Source of the DNA: Fimenecus sp045593645
GTDB lineage: Bacteria > Bacillota > Clostridia > Oscillospirales > Acutalibacteraceae
Direction: 5' to 3'
DNA: 54,237 nucleotides
NCBI GenBank assembly: GCA_045593645.1
Contig: JAZNWZ010000113.1
Span: 1 to 54,237 of the forward strand
In this document: positions 16,936 through 25,786 of the stretch, one piece after another
How positions within the stretch are numbered: the stretch's first letter is position 1
Layout of the letters: every line of letters begins with the position of its first letter
Notes under the pieces: generated by a model
Database searches by the model: none
The model's input: the letters and a program-made list of their open reading frames with translations, nothing else
Told to the model about the DNA's origin: nothing
Position numbers and translations under genes: made by a program

Positions 16936-17607
16936 ATGAGACCAAGAAAGATAAGAAACCTTAATACAAGACGTGATAATTGTATTGATTTAAGAATTCC
17001 TTATGAACTTAAATCTTTTGATTTTCGCACAAATGAGGACCACGAAGATTTTTTCGATTTAGACGAGATTTTTGGTCGCACTGCTCCTATTGTTATGGAA
17101 ATTGGTTGCGGCAAAGGGCAATTTGTTTGTGAATATGCAAAACAAAATCCTGACAAGAATATTCTTGCCATTGAATGTGTACCAAGTGTGCTTGTTGAGG
17201 CTTGTGAAAAGGTAAAAAACGAAAACATTACTAATATTCGTTTTCTTGAAATGAGAGCAGAATACCTCACTTTATTTATCAAAGAAAAAAGTATTTCTGA
17301 AATCTATCTTAATTTCAGTACCCCTTACCCTAAAAACAAGCACGAGTGCCACAGACTTACATACAAAGAGTTTCTTGATATTTATAAAAAGCTTCTTGTT
17401 GACGATGGCTTTATAGCTCAAAAAACTGATAGCCAAGGCTTTTTTGAATATTCACTTGAAAGTTTTTCTCAAAATGGCTTTGCTCTTTATGAAATTTCAC
17501 TTGATTTGCACAACAGTAGTTTTGAAGGAAATATTGTTACTGAATATGAGCAAAAATTTGTAAATCAAGGTATGCCGATTTACAGAGTTGTTGCTAAACT
17601 TAAATAA
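16936..17607 (+). CDS. trmB: tRNA (guanine-N7-)-methyltransferase
   Basis: A 223-residue SAM-dependent enzyme that makes m7G46 in tRNA. The SAM motif MEIGCGKGQFVCEYA, the LAIECVP segment and the NFSTPYPKNKHECHRLT signature are present; the last usually reads NFSDPWPKxRHxxRRL, so S-T-P-Y is a slight variation. It has family-typical length. It is the last gene of the operon starting at tmk; a terminator follows 20 bp later. Confidence 0.88.
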   Translation: MRPRKIRNLNTRRDNCIDLRIPYELKSFDFRTNEDHEDFFDLDEIFGRTAPIVMEIGCGKGQFVCEYAKQNPDKNILAIECVPSVLVEACEKVKNENITNIRFLEMRAEYLTLFIKEKSISEIYLNFSTPYPKNKHECHRLTYKEFLDIYKKLLVDDGFIAQKTDSQGFFEYSLESFSQNGFALYEISLDLHNSSFEGNIVTEYEQKFVNQGMPIYRVVAKLK

Positions 17608-17626
17608 TTTGTAATAATAAACAACA

Positions 17627-17668
17627 GGCAGCATATATTTTGTGTAATAATGCTGTCTTTTTTATTTT
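17627..17668 (+). terminator. Terminator of the tmk-trmB operon
   Basis: GGCAGCAT (17627-17634) pairs with ATGCTGTC (17650-17657), with one G-T pair and a 15-nt loop, followed by TTTTTTTATTTTAT. Confidence 0.7.
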
Positions 17669-17711
17669 ATAGAATTATGATAAAATGTTGCTATGTGAAA
17701 GAAGGGATTTA

Positions 17712-19196
17712 ATGAGTAATACTATTCCAAATCAAAACGAACAAAAACACGTTGGCAAAGCCGAATTTGTCCTTTATTTAATGGGCGTATTCTTCTATAC
17801 AACAATGACCGGTATGGTCGGTGGTAACAGAAATGCATATCTTGTTAACGTTTTAAGACTTGAAAATGAGCAAACTTCACTTTTCAACTTGTTAACAGGT
17901 GTTATTCCTTTTGTGCTTAACTTCTTTATTGTTATGTACATTGACGGCAGAAGAATGGGCAAGGGTGGTAAATTTAGACCTGTTGCAATGCTCGTAGCAA
18001 TCCCAATGGCAATTGTCATGATGCTTTCATTCTGGGCTCCTCCTGGACTTTCAGGCACTGTGCTTATGATTTATGTTGTAACTCTTGCTGTGCTTTGGGG
18101 TCTTTTATGTACATTTGGTAACTCAATCAATATGGTTGCCAATGTTATGACTCCTAACCTTAAAGAACGCGACCAAGTGCTTTCATTCCGTTCAATTTCA
18201 AGTGCTATTGGCAACTCTGCTCCAGTTGTTATTCTTCTTGTAATCGGTCTTATTTGGAGTAAGGATAATCCTAAGCTTATTGAAATGGTTACAGGCACAA
18301 GTATTCGTAGTGTTGAAGGTTTACAATATATAATTTCTGCTGCACTTTGTAGTGTTGTCGGTGTTGTTACTGTTCTTCTCGGTATGAAGATGGTTCGTGA
18401 AAGAACTGTTTATACTGCTGAAAAGAAAAATCCTCTCGTTGGATTTATTGATATCGTTACAAATAAATACGCTTGGACAATTATCGTATCTGAATTTTTG
18501 AAGAGTTTCCGTGGTATTGCTACATATATGGAAGCATTTATCGCAGCAGCGGTACTTGGTGATATTTCAAAGAAAATACTCTTTGTTCTTCCTGTTGGTA
18601 TTGGTACAGCAGTTGGTATGCTCATTATTAACTTCTTGCTTAAAAAGTTTGATGCAAGACAGCTCTATATTGCAAGTGGTATTTATTCACTTTGTGCAAA
18701 CTGCGCTGCATTCGGTATTGGTTACGCTTATTTCACAACAGGTAACGGATTTTTACAAGTTATCTTTATTATTTTCTTGTTCCTTATTGGTCTTCAATTT
18801 GGTGCATCTAACCTTCTTCCAAGCATGTTCCAAGCTGATGTGCTTGAAACAATTGAGCTTAAAACAGGCAAACGACTTGATGCATCTTTCCCATTCGTTA
18901 TTGGTATTGGTACACTTATCAGTGGTACAATTGCAAGTACAGTTGCTCCTCTTATTCTCTATGGTGAAGGCTCAATTATTGGTTATATTCAGCCAACTGA
19001 CCTTATTCCTAATCCTGTTCAAAGCCTTGATACAAAGGTTACACTCTTATTCTTCTATACAATTATGCACGGTATTATGATGTTCCTTGCAGGTGTTCCT
19101 TTCTTCTTCTATAAGCTTACCGGCAAAACAAAGGAAGATTATCATGAAGCACTTTTAAAGAAACGTGCAGAAATGGAAGAAAACCAAGATGCATAA
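17712..19196 (+). CDS. MFS / GPH-type cation symporter
   Basis: A 494-residue protein with about twelve membrane helices, of the MFS_2 (glycoside-pentoside-hexuronide:cation symporter) group. The conserved loop after helix 2 reads YIDGRRMGKGGKFRP and helps identify it. The substrate is probably a sugar or related solute, but no sugar genes lie nearby. The start at 17712 is chosen because GAAGGGA precedes it; an ATG at 17685 lacks a site. It is monocistronic and ends at a shared terminator with queH. Confidence 0.8.
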   Translation: MSNTIPNQNEQKHVGKAEFVLYLMGVFFYTTMTGMVGGNRNAYLVNVLRLENEQTSLFNLLTGVIPFVLNFFIVMYIDGRRMGKGGKFRPVAMLVAIPMAIVMMLSFWAPPGLSGTVLMIYVVTLAVLWGLLCTFGNSINMVANVMTPNLKERDQVLSFRSISSAIGNSAPVVILLVIGLIWSKDNPKLIEMVTGTSIRSVEGLQYIISAALCSVVGVVTVLLGMKMVRERTVYTAEKKNPLVGFIDIVTNKYAWTIIVSEFLKSFRGIATYMEAFIAAAVLGDISKKILFVLPVGIGTAVGMLIINFLLKKFDARQLYIASGIYSLCANCAAFGIGYAYFTTGNGFLQVIFIIFLFLIGLQFGASNLLPSMFQADVLETIELKTGKRLDASFPFVIGIGTLISGTIASTVAPLILYGEGSIIGYIQPTDLIPNPVQSLDTKVTLLFFYTIMHGIMMFLAGVPFFFYKLTGKTKEDYHEALLKKRAEMEENQDA

Positions 19197-19215
19197 GTAA
19201 TTGAATATAAAAAAT

Positions 19216-19247
19216 AACGGAGTAGATTTTCTACTCCGTTTTATTTT
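19216..19247. terminator. Bidirectional terminator overlapping the queH stop codon
   Basis: An 11-bp perfect stem, AACGGAGTAGA (19216-19226) and TCTACTCCGTT (19230-19240), has a 3-nt loop followed by TTATTTTG. On the minus strand the right arm encodes the last codons and TAG stop of queH. Confidence 0.85.
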
Positions 19248-19842
19248 GTGAAAAAACGCATCCACAATAGTTTTGTCTATAAAGATTATATTCTCTACTT
19301 AACTCTATTGAACGCTTATAGCCCTCTTTTTTCTTAAAGTCAGAAGGCAAGAAATTAACATTATATTTTTGACTTAATTTCTCACCTATTTCATTGATTT
19401 TTTCAGCATTTTTAAGTGGGCTAATTGTAAGGGTTGTTGTGAAATAATCAAACTTGTTTTCTTTTGCTTGTATAGCTGTTTTTTCAAGTCTTAAGCCATA
19501 ACAAATAAAACAACGCTCTCCACCCTCACGAGCATTTTCAAGCCCTTTTATAGCAGAATAAAAGCTTTCACTTTCAAAGTCGCAATCAAGCAATTTAACA
19601 GGATAATGGGTTTTAATTTCTGAAATAAATCGCTTTTGCTCTGCTTTTCGTTTTTCATATTCTGCTTCAGGATAAATATTAGGATTATAATAAAAAACTG
19701 TGATATTAAAATACTGTGATAAATATTCAATGCAATAACTACTGCAAGGGGCACAACAAGAATGGAGAAGAAGTGATGGCACTTTATCTCCTAAATTTTC
19801 TATAATTCTATCAAGTTGTTTTTGGTAGTTCTGTTTTTGCAT
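19231..19842 (-). CDS. queH: Epoxyqueuosine reductase QueH
   Basis: A 203-residue iron-sulfur protein that reduces epoxyqueuosine to queuosine in tRNA, the non-homologous replacement for QueG. The HSCCAPCSSYC motif (C29, C30, C33, C37), a central CFICYGLRL pair and the C-terminal YCGC are all present. It has usual length and is cytosolic. A GGTGAT site precedes the ATG. It is separated from the CorC-like gene only by a hairpin repeat, so it may be read from that transcript. No other queuosine genes are in the window. Confidence 0.9.
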   Translation of the reverse strand: MQKQNYQKQLDRIIENLGDKVPSLLLHSCCAPCSSYCIEYLSQYFNITVFYYNPNIYPEAEYEKRKAEQKRFISEIKTHYPVKLLDCDFESESFYSAIKGLENAREGGERCFICYGLRLEKTAIQAKENKFDYFTTTLTISPLKNAEKINEIGEKLSQKYNVNFLPSDFKKKEGYKRSIELSREYNLYRQNYCGCVFSQNKTE

Positions 19843-19860
19843 AATATCACCAATAATGAC

Positions 19861-19884
19861 GGCGGGAGCAAGCCCCCGCCCTAC
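19861..19884. repeat. Hairpin repeat with CCCTAC tail
   Basis: GGCGGG-A-GC-AA-GC-C-CCCGCC (19861-19880) is followed by CTAC and then GATTATTC. It is much more GC-rich than its surroundings and directly abuts the stop codon of the CorC-like gene. It lacks a clear U-run on either strand, so it is more REP-like than a terminator. Confidence 0.6.
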
Positions 19885-19886
19885 GA

Positions 19887-21275
19887 TTATTCTTCGTTTC
19901 GTTTTTCACGACGTTCACGCCATGTAAGATTATCTTCGTCCTCTTCAGGCTCTTCAACAGGTAAAATTTCAACCTTGACTTTACCAATTCTACGCTCATC
20001 AACATTGAGAACTGTAAATTTAACATTCTCAAATTGAACCTCGTTCATTTGACCATCTTCAGGTAAGAAACCAAGCACACTAATAATGTAACCACCGATT
20101 GTGTCATAATCACCATCAGGGAATGTTTTGCCTGTATGCTCTTCAACCTCTTCAATATCTGTTATACCGTCAACCTCAAAGGTCGTTTCGTTAATGATTG
20201 AAATTTCTTCGTCCTCTTGGTCATATTCGTCTTGAATATTGCCAACAATAGATTCAAGCAAGTCTTCAAGAGTTACAATACCCGCTGTGCCACCATATTC
20301 GTCAACAACAACAGCCATTTGAACTCGTTTTTCTGTCATTTCAGTAAAGAGCTCACCACAACGTTTAGTTTCAGGCACATAATATGCAGGACGCATCATA
20401 TCTTTAATTGTTTTTGTCTTTGGAAGAGTTGAACCAACATATTTAAGGAAGTCTTTTATATAAATTATGCCAACAATATTATCAGGGTCTTCTTCAAAAA
20501 CAGGAATTCTTGAAAAACCATTTTCTATTGAAAGCTTAACTGCTTCACTCAATGGCTCGTCATCATCAATGCAGACCATATCTGTTCTATGTGTCATAAT
20601 GTCTGCAACGTCAATATCATCAAACTCAAAGATATTGTCAATCATTTCCTTTTGAACATCTTCAATAACGCCCTTTTCGCCACCAACATCAACCATCATT
20701 CTGATTTCTTCTTCAGTAACAGTTTCTTCATCTGCATGAGGGTCAATTCTCATAAGTCTTAAAACGCCGTTAGTAGAAAGAGATAAGAATTTTACAAGTG
20801 GCTTTGTGATTTTTGCAACTACAACAAGAATTGGTGCTGCAAAAAAAGACATTTTTTCAGGATTTTGAATTGCTATTTTTTTTGGAACAAGCTCACCTAA
20901 AACAAGTGAAAAATATGACATAACAAGTGTGATAATTACAGTTGAAAAACCACTGATTACACCAAATGGAATTACCTTCACAATATTTGTATTGGCAATT
21001 GCACCTGTAAGCATTGCTGCAAAAGACTGTGCAGCAGTAGCAGATGTTAAGAAGCCTGCTAAGGTTACGCCAATTTGAATTGTTGACAAGAATGAGCTTG
21101 TGCTCTCTGTCAATTTTTTGATTTGCTTTGCTTTTTTATGTCCATTCTCAGCCATTTTTTCAATCTTATTATCATTAAGATTAACAATAGCCATTTCAGA
21201 CATAGCAAAAAATGCATTAACTAAAATCAATGCAAAAAGAGTTACTATTTTTACAATAATACTCCCGGGGTCCAT
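19887..21275 (-). CDS. Hemolysin-family / CNNM-CorC-type membrane protein
   Basis: A 462-residue protein with three parts: a DUF21/CNNM membrane domain of about four helices (1-200), a CBS pair (about 205-335; MTHRTDMVCIDDDEPL, FSRIPVFEEDPDNIVGII, VVDEYGGTAGIVTLEDLLE) and a CorC_HlyC domain (about 350-440). Relatives are implicated in Mg2+ or Co2+ transport; the name hemolysin is historical. A very acidic/basic C-terminus follows. AAGGACGG lies 10 bp before the ATG. It is divergent from the pyruvate:ferredoxin oxidoreductase gene. Confidence 0.88.
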   Translation of the reverse strand: MDPGSIIVKIVTLFALILVNAFFAMSEMAIVNLNDNKIEKMAENGHKKAKQIKKLTESTSSFLSTIQIGVTLAGFLTSATAAQSFAAMLTGAIANTNIVKVIPFGVISGFSTVIITLVMSYFSLVLGELVPKKIAIQNPEKMSFFAAPILVVVAKITKPLVKFLSLSTNGVLRLMRIDPHADEETVTEEEIRMMVDVGGEKGVIEDVQKEMIDNIFEFDDIDVADIMTHRTDMVCIDDDEPLSEAVKLSIENGFSRIPVFEEDPDNIVGIIYIKDFLKYVGSTLPKTKTIKDMMRPAYYVPETKRCGELFTEMTEKRVQMAVVVDEYGGTAGIVTLEDLLESIVGNIQDEYDQEDEEISIINETTFEVDGITDIEEVEEHTGKTFPDGDYDTIGGYIISVLGFLPEDGQMNEVQFENVKFTVLNVDERRIGKVKVEILPVEEPEEDEDNLTWRERREKRNEE

Positions 21276-21420
21276 AAAACAAAACCGTCCTTAATTTTTT
21301 AATATAGAGATATTATATAATATCATTATACATTTTATACCAGAATATGTATTTCGTCAAGTGTACTATAAATTGGTTAAAAATTTATCAAAGTTTAAGC
21401 ACTTTTTAAGGTCAAATCTA

Positions 21421-21456
21421 TTTACAATTTTGACTAAAAGTGTTATTATTTATAAT
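21421..21456 (+). promoter_or_regulatory. Promoter region of the pyruvate:ferredoxin oxidoreductase gene
   Basis: TTTACA (21421-21426) with a 17-bp spacer to TATTAT (21444-21449) is the best pair. An alternative is TTGACT (21430-21435) with TATAAT (21451-21456), but the 15-bp spacing is short. An AAGGAGG ribosome site precedes the start at 21496. Confidence 0.45.
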
Positions 21457-21495
21457 GTATGAAAATATATAATTCCATCAAGGAGGAAAATAAAA

Positions 21496-24400
21496 ATGGC
21501 AATTGTTAGAAAGTCCAAAACAATGGACGGTAATACTGCTGCTGCTCACGTTTCTTATGCGTTTACAGAAGTAGCTGGTATCTACCCTATCACTCCATCA
21601 AGCCCAATGGCAGACTATGTTGACCAATGGTCAGCTCAAGGTCTCAAAAACATTTTTGGCACACAAGTTCGTGTTGCTGAAATGCAATCAGAAGCTGGTG
21701 CTGCTGGTACTGTTCACGGTTCTCTTGCAGCAGGTGCTCTTACAACAACTTATACTGCATCACAAGGTCTTCTCCTTATGATTCCTAATATGTATAAGAT
21801 TGCTGGTGAACTCCTTCCATCAGTTTTCCACGTTTCAGCTCGTTGTGTAGCTTCACACGCTCTTAACATTTTCGGTGACCATTCAGACGTTTACGCTTGT
21901 CGTCAAACAGGTTTTGCAATGCTTGCTGAAACAAATACTCAAGAAGTTATGGACCTCGGTGCTGTTGCTCACCTTGCAACAATCGAAAGCCGTGTTCCAT
22001 TCCTTAACTTCTTTGACGGTTTCAGAACATCTCACGAAATCCAAAAGATTAAGATTTGGGATTTTGAAGACCTCAAGGAAATGTGCAACATGGATGCTGT
22101 TAACGCATTCAGAAAGCACGCTCTTAACCCTGAAAGACCTGCTACTCGTGGTTCTCACGAAAACGGCGACATCTTCTTCCAACACAGAGAAGCTTGTAAC
22201 TCATACTATGATGCTACTCCTGCTATTGTTGAGAAGTATATGGACAAGGTTAATGAAAAACTTGGTACAAACTACAAACTCTTCAACTACTATGGTGCAC
22301 CTGATGCAGAGCGCGTAATCGTTGCTATGGGTTCAGTTTGCGACGTTGCAGAAGAAGTTATTGATTACCTTACAGCTAAGGGTGAAAAAGTTGGTCTTGT
22401 TAAGGTTCGTCTTTACAGACCATTCTCAGCAAAAGCATTTGTTGCTGCTATCCCTGAAACAGCTAAGAAGATTGCTGTTCTTGACAGAACAAAGGAACCA
22501 GGTTCAATTGGTGAGCCATTATTCCTTGACGTAATTGCTGCTCTTAACGAAATGGGCAGAACTGCAAAGGTTTGCGGTGGCCGTTACGGTCTTGGTTCAA
22601 AAGATACTCCTCCATCAAGCATCTTTGCTGTTTACGAACACCTTAACAATGAAACACCTGCTCGTCAATTTACACTTGGTATTCATGACGACGTTACACA
22701 CCTTTCACTTGAAGAGAAACCAGCTCCAAACACAGCTGCAGAAGGTACAATTGAATGTAAATTCTGGGATCTTGGTGGCGACGGTACTGTTGGTGCTAAC
22801 AAAGACTCAATCAAGATTATCGGTGACCATACTGACAAATATGTTCAAGCATATTTCCAATATGACTCAAAGAAAACAGGTGGTATTACAATTTCTCACC
22901 TTCGTTTTGGTGACAAGCCAATCAAGAGCCCTTACTACATCAATAAGGCTGACTTCGTAGCTTGTCATAACCCATCTTATGTTGAAAAAGGCTTCAAGAT
23001 GGTTCAAGACGTTAAACCAGGTGGTGTATTCCTTATCAACTGCCAATGGAGTGCAGATGAACTTGCAGAAAAACTCAATGCAGAAGCTAAGAGATATATT
23101 GCTAACAACAACATTCAACTTTACACAGTTAACGCTATTGACCTTGCTGCTGAAATCGGACTTGGCAAGCGTACAAATACAATTCTTCAAGCATCTTTCT
23201 TTGCTCTTGCAAACGTTCTTCCTAAGGACGAAGCAATCGGCTATATGAAACAAGCTGCTATGAAGTTCCTTAAGAAGGGTCAAGACATCGTTGATATGAA
23301 CCATAAGGCTATTGACGCTGGTTTCGGTGCATTCGTTAAAATTGATGTTCCTGCTGACTGGGCTAATGTTGCTGATGACGCTGTTGCAGCTGCTTCAGAA
23401 GGTCCAGCAAAGCTCGTTAAGATGGTTGACAACATTATGCTTCCAGTAGGCAAGATGGATGGCGACTCAATCCCTGTTTCTAAGTTTATGGATCACGTTG
23501 ACGGTCAATTTGAACAAGGTGCTGCTGCTTATGAAAAACGCGGTGTTGCAGTTCTTGTTCCTGAATGGGATGCTACAACTTGTGCTCAATGTAACAAGTG
23601 TTCATATGTTTGTCCACACGCAACAATTCGTCCTTATCTTCTTACAGAAGAAGAAGCTGCTAATGCTCCTGAATCAGCTCAAATCGTTGATAAGAAGGCT
23701 GGTAAGGGCAAGGGTGTTTACAAGTACTCACTTGCAGTTTCTCCATTAGACTGTATGGGTTGTGGCGTTTGTGTTGGTGTTTGTCCTACAGCTTCACTTA
23801 AGATGGTTTCTCGTGAAAGCCAAGACTACAAACAAGATGCATTCAACTATATGGTTGCTAACGTTACTGTTAAGGAAGAAGTTGCTGACAACACAGTAAT
23901 TGGTAGCCAATACAAGACTCCACTTCTTGAGTTCTCAGGCTCATGCGCAGGTTGTGCTGAAACAGCTTATGCTCGTCTTATCACACAACTCTTCGGCGAT
24001 AGAATGTACATTTCTAATGCAACAGGTTGTTCTTCAATTTGGGGTGGTCCTGCTGCTACATCACCATACACAGTAAACAAAGATGGTCATGGTCCTGCTT
24101 GGGCTAACTCACTCTTTGAAGATAACGCTGAACACGGTTACGGTATGTACCTTGGTCAAAAGGCTATCAGAAACCGTCTTATCGCTGATGTTAAGGCTAT
24201 CGTTGACAGCTGCAAGGCTCCTGAAAATGTAGTTGCTGCTGCTAATGAATACCTTGCAACACTTGAAGATGGCGACAAGAACACAGCTGCTACAAAGGCT
24301 CTCGTTGCTGCTCTTGAAGGCTTTGATTGTGATTGCGATATGAAGAAAGACATTCTTGAAAATAAAGAATATCTTTCAAAGAAATCTGTATGGATTTTTG

Positions 24401-25047
24401 GTGGCGACGGCTGGGCATACGACATCGGTTTCGGTGGTGTTGACCACGTTCTTGCTGCCGGTGAAGATGTAAACATTATGGTATTCGATACAGAAGTTTA
24501 CTCAAATACAGGTGGTCAAGCTTCTAAGGCTTCTAACATCGGTCAAGTTGCTCAATTTGCTGCTGCAGGTAAGGCTATCGCTAAGAAGAGCCTTGCAGAA
24601 ATCGCAATGAGCTATGGTTATGTATATGTAGCACAAATCGCTATGGGTGCAGAGCAAAATCAAACAATCAAGGCTATCACAGAAGCTGAAGCTTATCATG
24701 GTCCTTCAATCATCATTGCATACGCACCTTGCGAAATGCACTCAATTAAGGGTGGTATGGTTAACTGTCAAGCTGAAATGAAGAAGGCTGTTGACTGTGG
24801 TTACTGGAACATGTTCCGTTACAACCCTGCTCTCAAATCACAAGGAAAGAATCCTTTCTCAATTGATAGCAAGGCTCCAACAACAAGCTACCGTGATTTC
24901 ATTATGAATGAAGCTCGTTACTCTTCACTTTCACGTGCATTCCCAGAAAGAGCTGAAGTTCTCTTCGCTCAAGCTGAAACAACAGCTAACGAAAGATATG
25001 CACATCTCCTTCGCCTTAAGGACCTCTATGCTCCTAACGAAGACTAA
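21496..25047 (+). CDS. nifJ: Pyruvate:ferredoxin (flavodoxin) oxidoreductase
   Basis: A 1183-residue single-chain enzyme that converts pyruvate and CoA to acetyl-CoA, CO2 and reduced ferredoxin. The order is: pyruvate-binding domain from the N-terminus (GIYPITPSSPM), transketolase C-like domain, a two-[4Fe-4S] ferredoxin domain (CAQCNKC from C696; CMGCGVC from C753), then the thiamine diphosphate domain with SCAGCAET, NATGCSSIWGG and GDGWAYDIGFGG (about 970). All cluster cysteines appear intact. Codon choice is more regular than in neighbouring genes, as expected of a highly expressed gene. It is monocistronic. Its reduced ferredoxin can feed the hydrogenase at 28048-33019. Confidence 0.95.
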   Translation: MAIVRKSKTMDGNTAAAHVSYAFTEVAGIYPITPSSPMADYVDQWSAQGLKNIFGTQVRVAEMQSEAGAAGTVHGSLAAGALTTTYTASQGLLLMIPNMYKIAGELLPSVFHVSARCVASHALNIFGDHSDVYACRQTGFAMLAETNTQEVMDLGAVAHLATIESRVPFLNFFDGFRTSHEIQKIKIWDFEDLKEMCNMDAVNAFRKHALNPERPATRGSHENGDIFFQHREACNSYYDATPAIVEKYMDKVNEKLGTNYKLFNYYGAPDAERVIVAMGSVCDVAEEVIDYLTAKGEKVGLVKVRLYRPFSAKAFVAAIPETAKKIAVLDRTKEPGSIGEPLFLDVIAALNEMGRTAKVCGGRYGLGSKDTPPSSIFAVYEHLNNETPARQFTLGIHDDVTHLSLEEKPAPNTAAEGTIECKFWDLGGDGTVGANKDSIKIIGDHTDKYVQAYFQYDSKKTGGITISHLRFGDKPIKSPYYINKADFVACHNPSYVEKGFKMVQDVKPGGVFLINCQWSADELAEKLNAEAKRYIANNNIQLYTVNAIDLAAEIGLGKRTNTILQASFFALANVLPKDEAIGYMKQAAMKFLKKGQDIVDMNHKAIDAGFGAFVKIDVPADWANVADDAVAAASEGPAKLVKMVDNIMLPVGKMDGDSIPVSKFMDHVDGQFEQGAAAYEKRGVAVLVPEWDATTCAQCNKCSYVCPHATIRPYLLTEEEAANAPESAQIVDKKAGKGKGVYKYSLAVSPLDCMGCGVCVGVCPTASLKMVSRESQDYKQDAFNYMVANVTVKEEVADNTVIGSQYKTPLLEFSGSCAGCAETAYARLITQLFGDRMYISNATGCSSIWGGPAATSPYTVNKDGHGPAWANSLFEDNAEHGYGMYLGQKAIRNRLIADVKAIVDSCKAPENVVAAANEYLATLEDGDKNTAATKALVAALEGFDCDCDMKKDILENKEYLSKKSVWIFGGDGWAYDIGFGGVDHVLAAGEDVNIMVFDTEVYSNTGGQASKASNIGQVAQFAAAGKAIAKKSLAEIAMSYGYVYVAQIAMGAEQNQTIKAITEAEAYHGPSIIIAYAPCEMHSIKGGMVNCQAEMKKAVDCGYWNMFRYNPALKSQGKNPFSIDSKAPTTSYRDFIMNEARYSSLSRAFPERAEVLFAQAETTANERYAHLLRLKDLYAPNED

Positions 25048-25059
25048 TTAAATAAAATG

Positions 25060-25090
25060 GCCCTCGTCTGAAAAGACGGGGGCTTTTTTT
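25060..25090 (+). terminator. Terminator of the pyruvate:ferredoxin oxidoreductase gene
   Basis: GCCCTCGTC (25060-25068), loop TGAAAA and GACGGGGGC (25075-25083) form a 9-bp stem with one G-T pair, followed by TTTTTTT. Confidence 0.88.
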
Positions 25091-25100
25091 ATTAAAAACA

Positions 25101-25122
25101 AAGGTGGGAAAAATCCCACCTT
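25101..25122. terminator. Second hairpin, terminator of the minus-strand MATE-mltG2-XRE operon
   Basis: AAGGTGGGA-AAAA-TCCCACCTT is a 9-bp perfect stem. Read on the minus strand it is followed by TGTTTTTAAT, and on the plus strand by ATTTTTATTC, so it can act both ways between convergent genes. Confidence 0.75.
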
Positions 25123-25135
25123 ATTTTTATTCTTT

Positions 25136-25768
25136 TTATTTTTTGATTGCTATTGAATAAACATATGCAGGGACGGCAAGGAAAACTATCCACGCAATTC
25201 CCCAAAGACCTAAAAATACGCCTGCAAGCACATAAAACACAACTGCATATAAAATTGCTGCAAGAGTTGAAAGTACAATTGACACAATTTTTTGATTTTC
25301 AAAATACATTGCTGCTGATGAAAGTGCAAAGCCAATTACCAACAGGAATATTGTCCACATTCCTGCCCACCACATCACACGTATGATAGGTATTACACTT
25401 AAAAGTATTCCACCACCTACATAAACGGCAACCGCCAACAAGAAAAGTAATGGTGCTTTTAAAAGATTTTTCTTTCCTTTGATTTGCTTTTCTGTAAGTA
25501 AATTTTCTACCTTTTCAGGTTCGTCGATTACTTTTTCAGGTTTAGGAGTTGCTTTTTCTTCTACAACTTCATTGCCTAACAACTCGTCAAGTGATATTCC
25601 ATAAAGTGCTGCAAGTGCAATAAGATTATCAGTATCAGGTGAAGCCTCTGCCCTCTCCCACTTTGAAATTGCTTGACGACTCAAGCCTAATTTTTCTGCA
25701 AGTGCTTCTTGAGAAAGCTTATTTGCTTTTCTGAGTTCTACTAATCTGTCGGCAAGTTTAATATTCAT
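25136..25768 (-). CDS. XRE-family regulator with a C-terminal membrane domain
   Basis: A 210-residue protein. Residues 1-60 are a Cro/CI helix-turn-helix (LSQEALAEKLGLSRQAISKWERAE). A charged linker leads to four hydrophobic segments (about 103-208). Such membrane-bound XRE regulators are common in Clostridia and probably sense envelope or membrane state, though ligands are not known. A GGAGGG site precedes the ATG. It lies 18 bp after the lipoprotein MltG gene and is the last gene of the MATE operon. Confidence 0.82.
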   Translation of the reverse strand: MNIKLADRLVELRKANKLSQEALAEKLGLSRQAISKWERAEASPDTDNLIALAALYGISLDELLGNEVVEEKATPKPEKVIDEPEKVENLLTEKQIKGKKNLLKAPLLFLLAVAVYVGGGILLSVIPIIRVMWWAGMWTIFLLVIGFALSSAAMYFENQKIVSIVLSTLAAILYAVVFYVLAGVFLGLWGIAWIVFLAVPAYVYSIAIKK

Positions 25769-25786
25769 ATGAATCCCTCCACAAGT

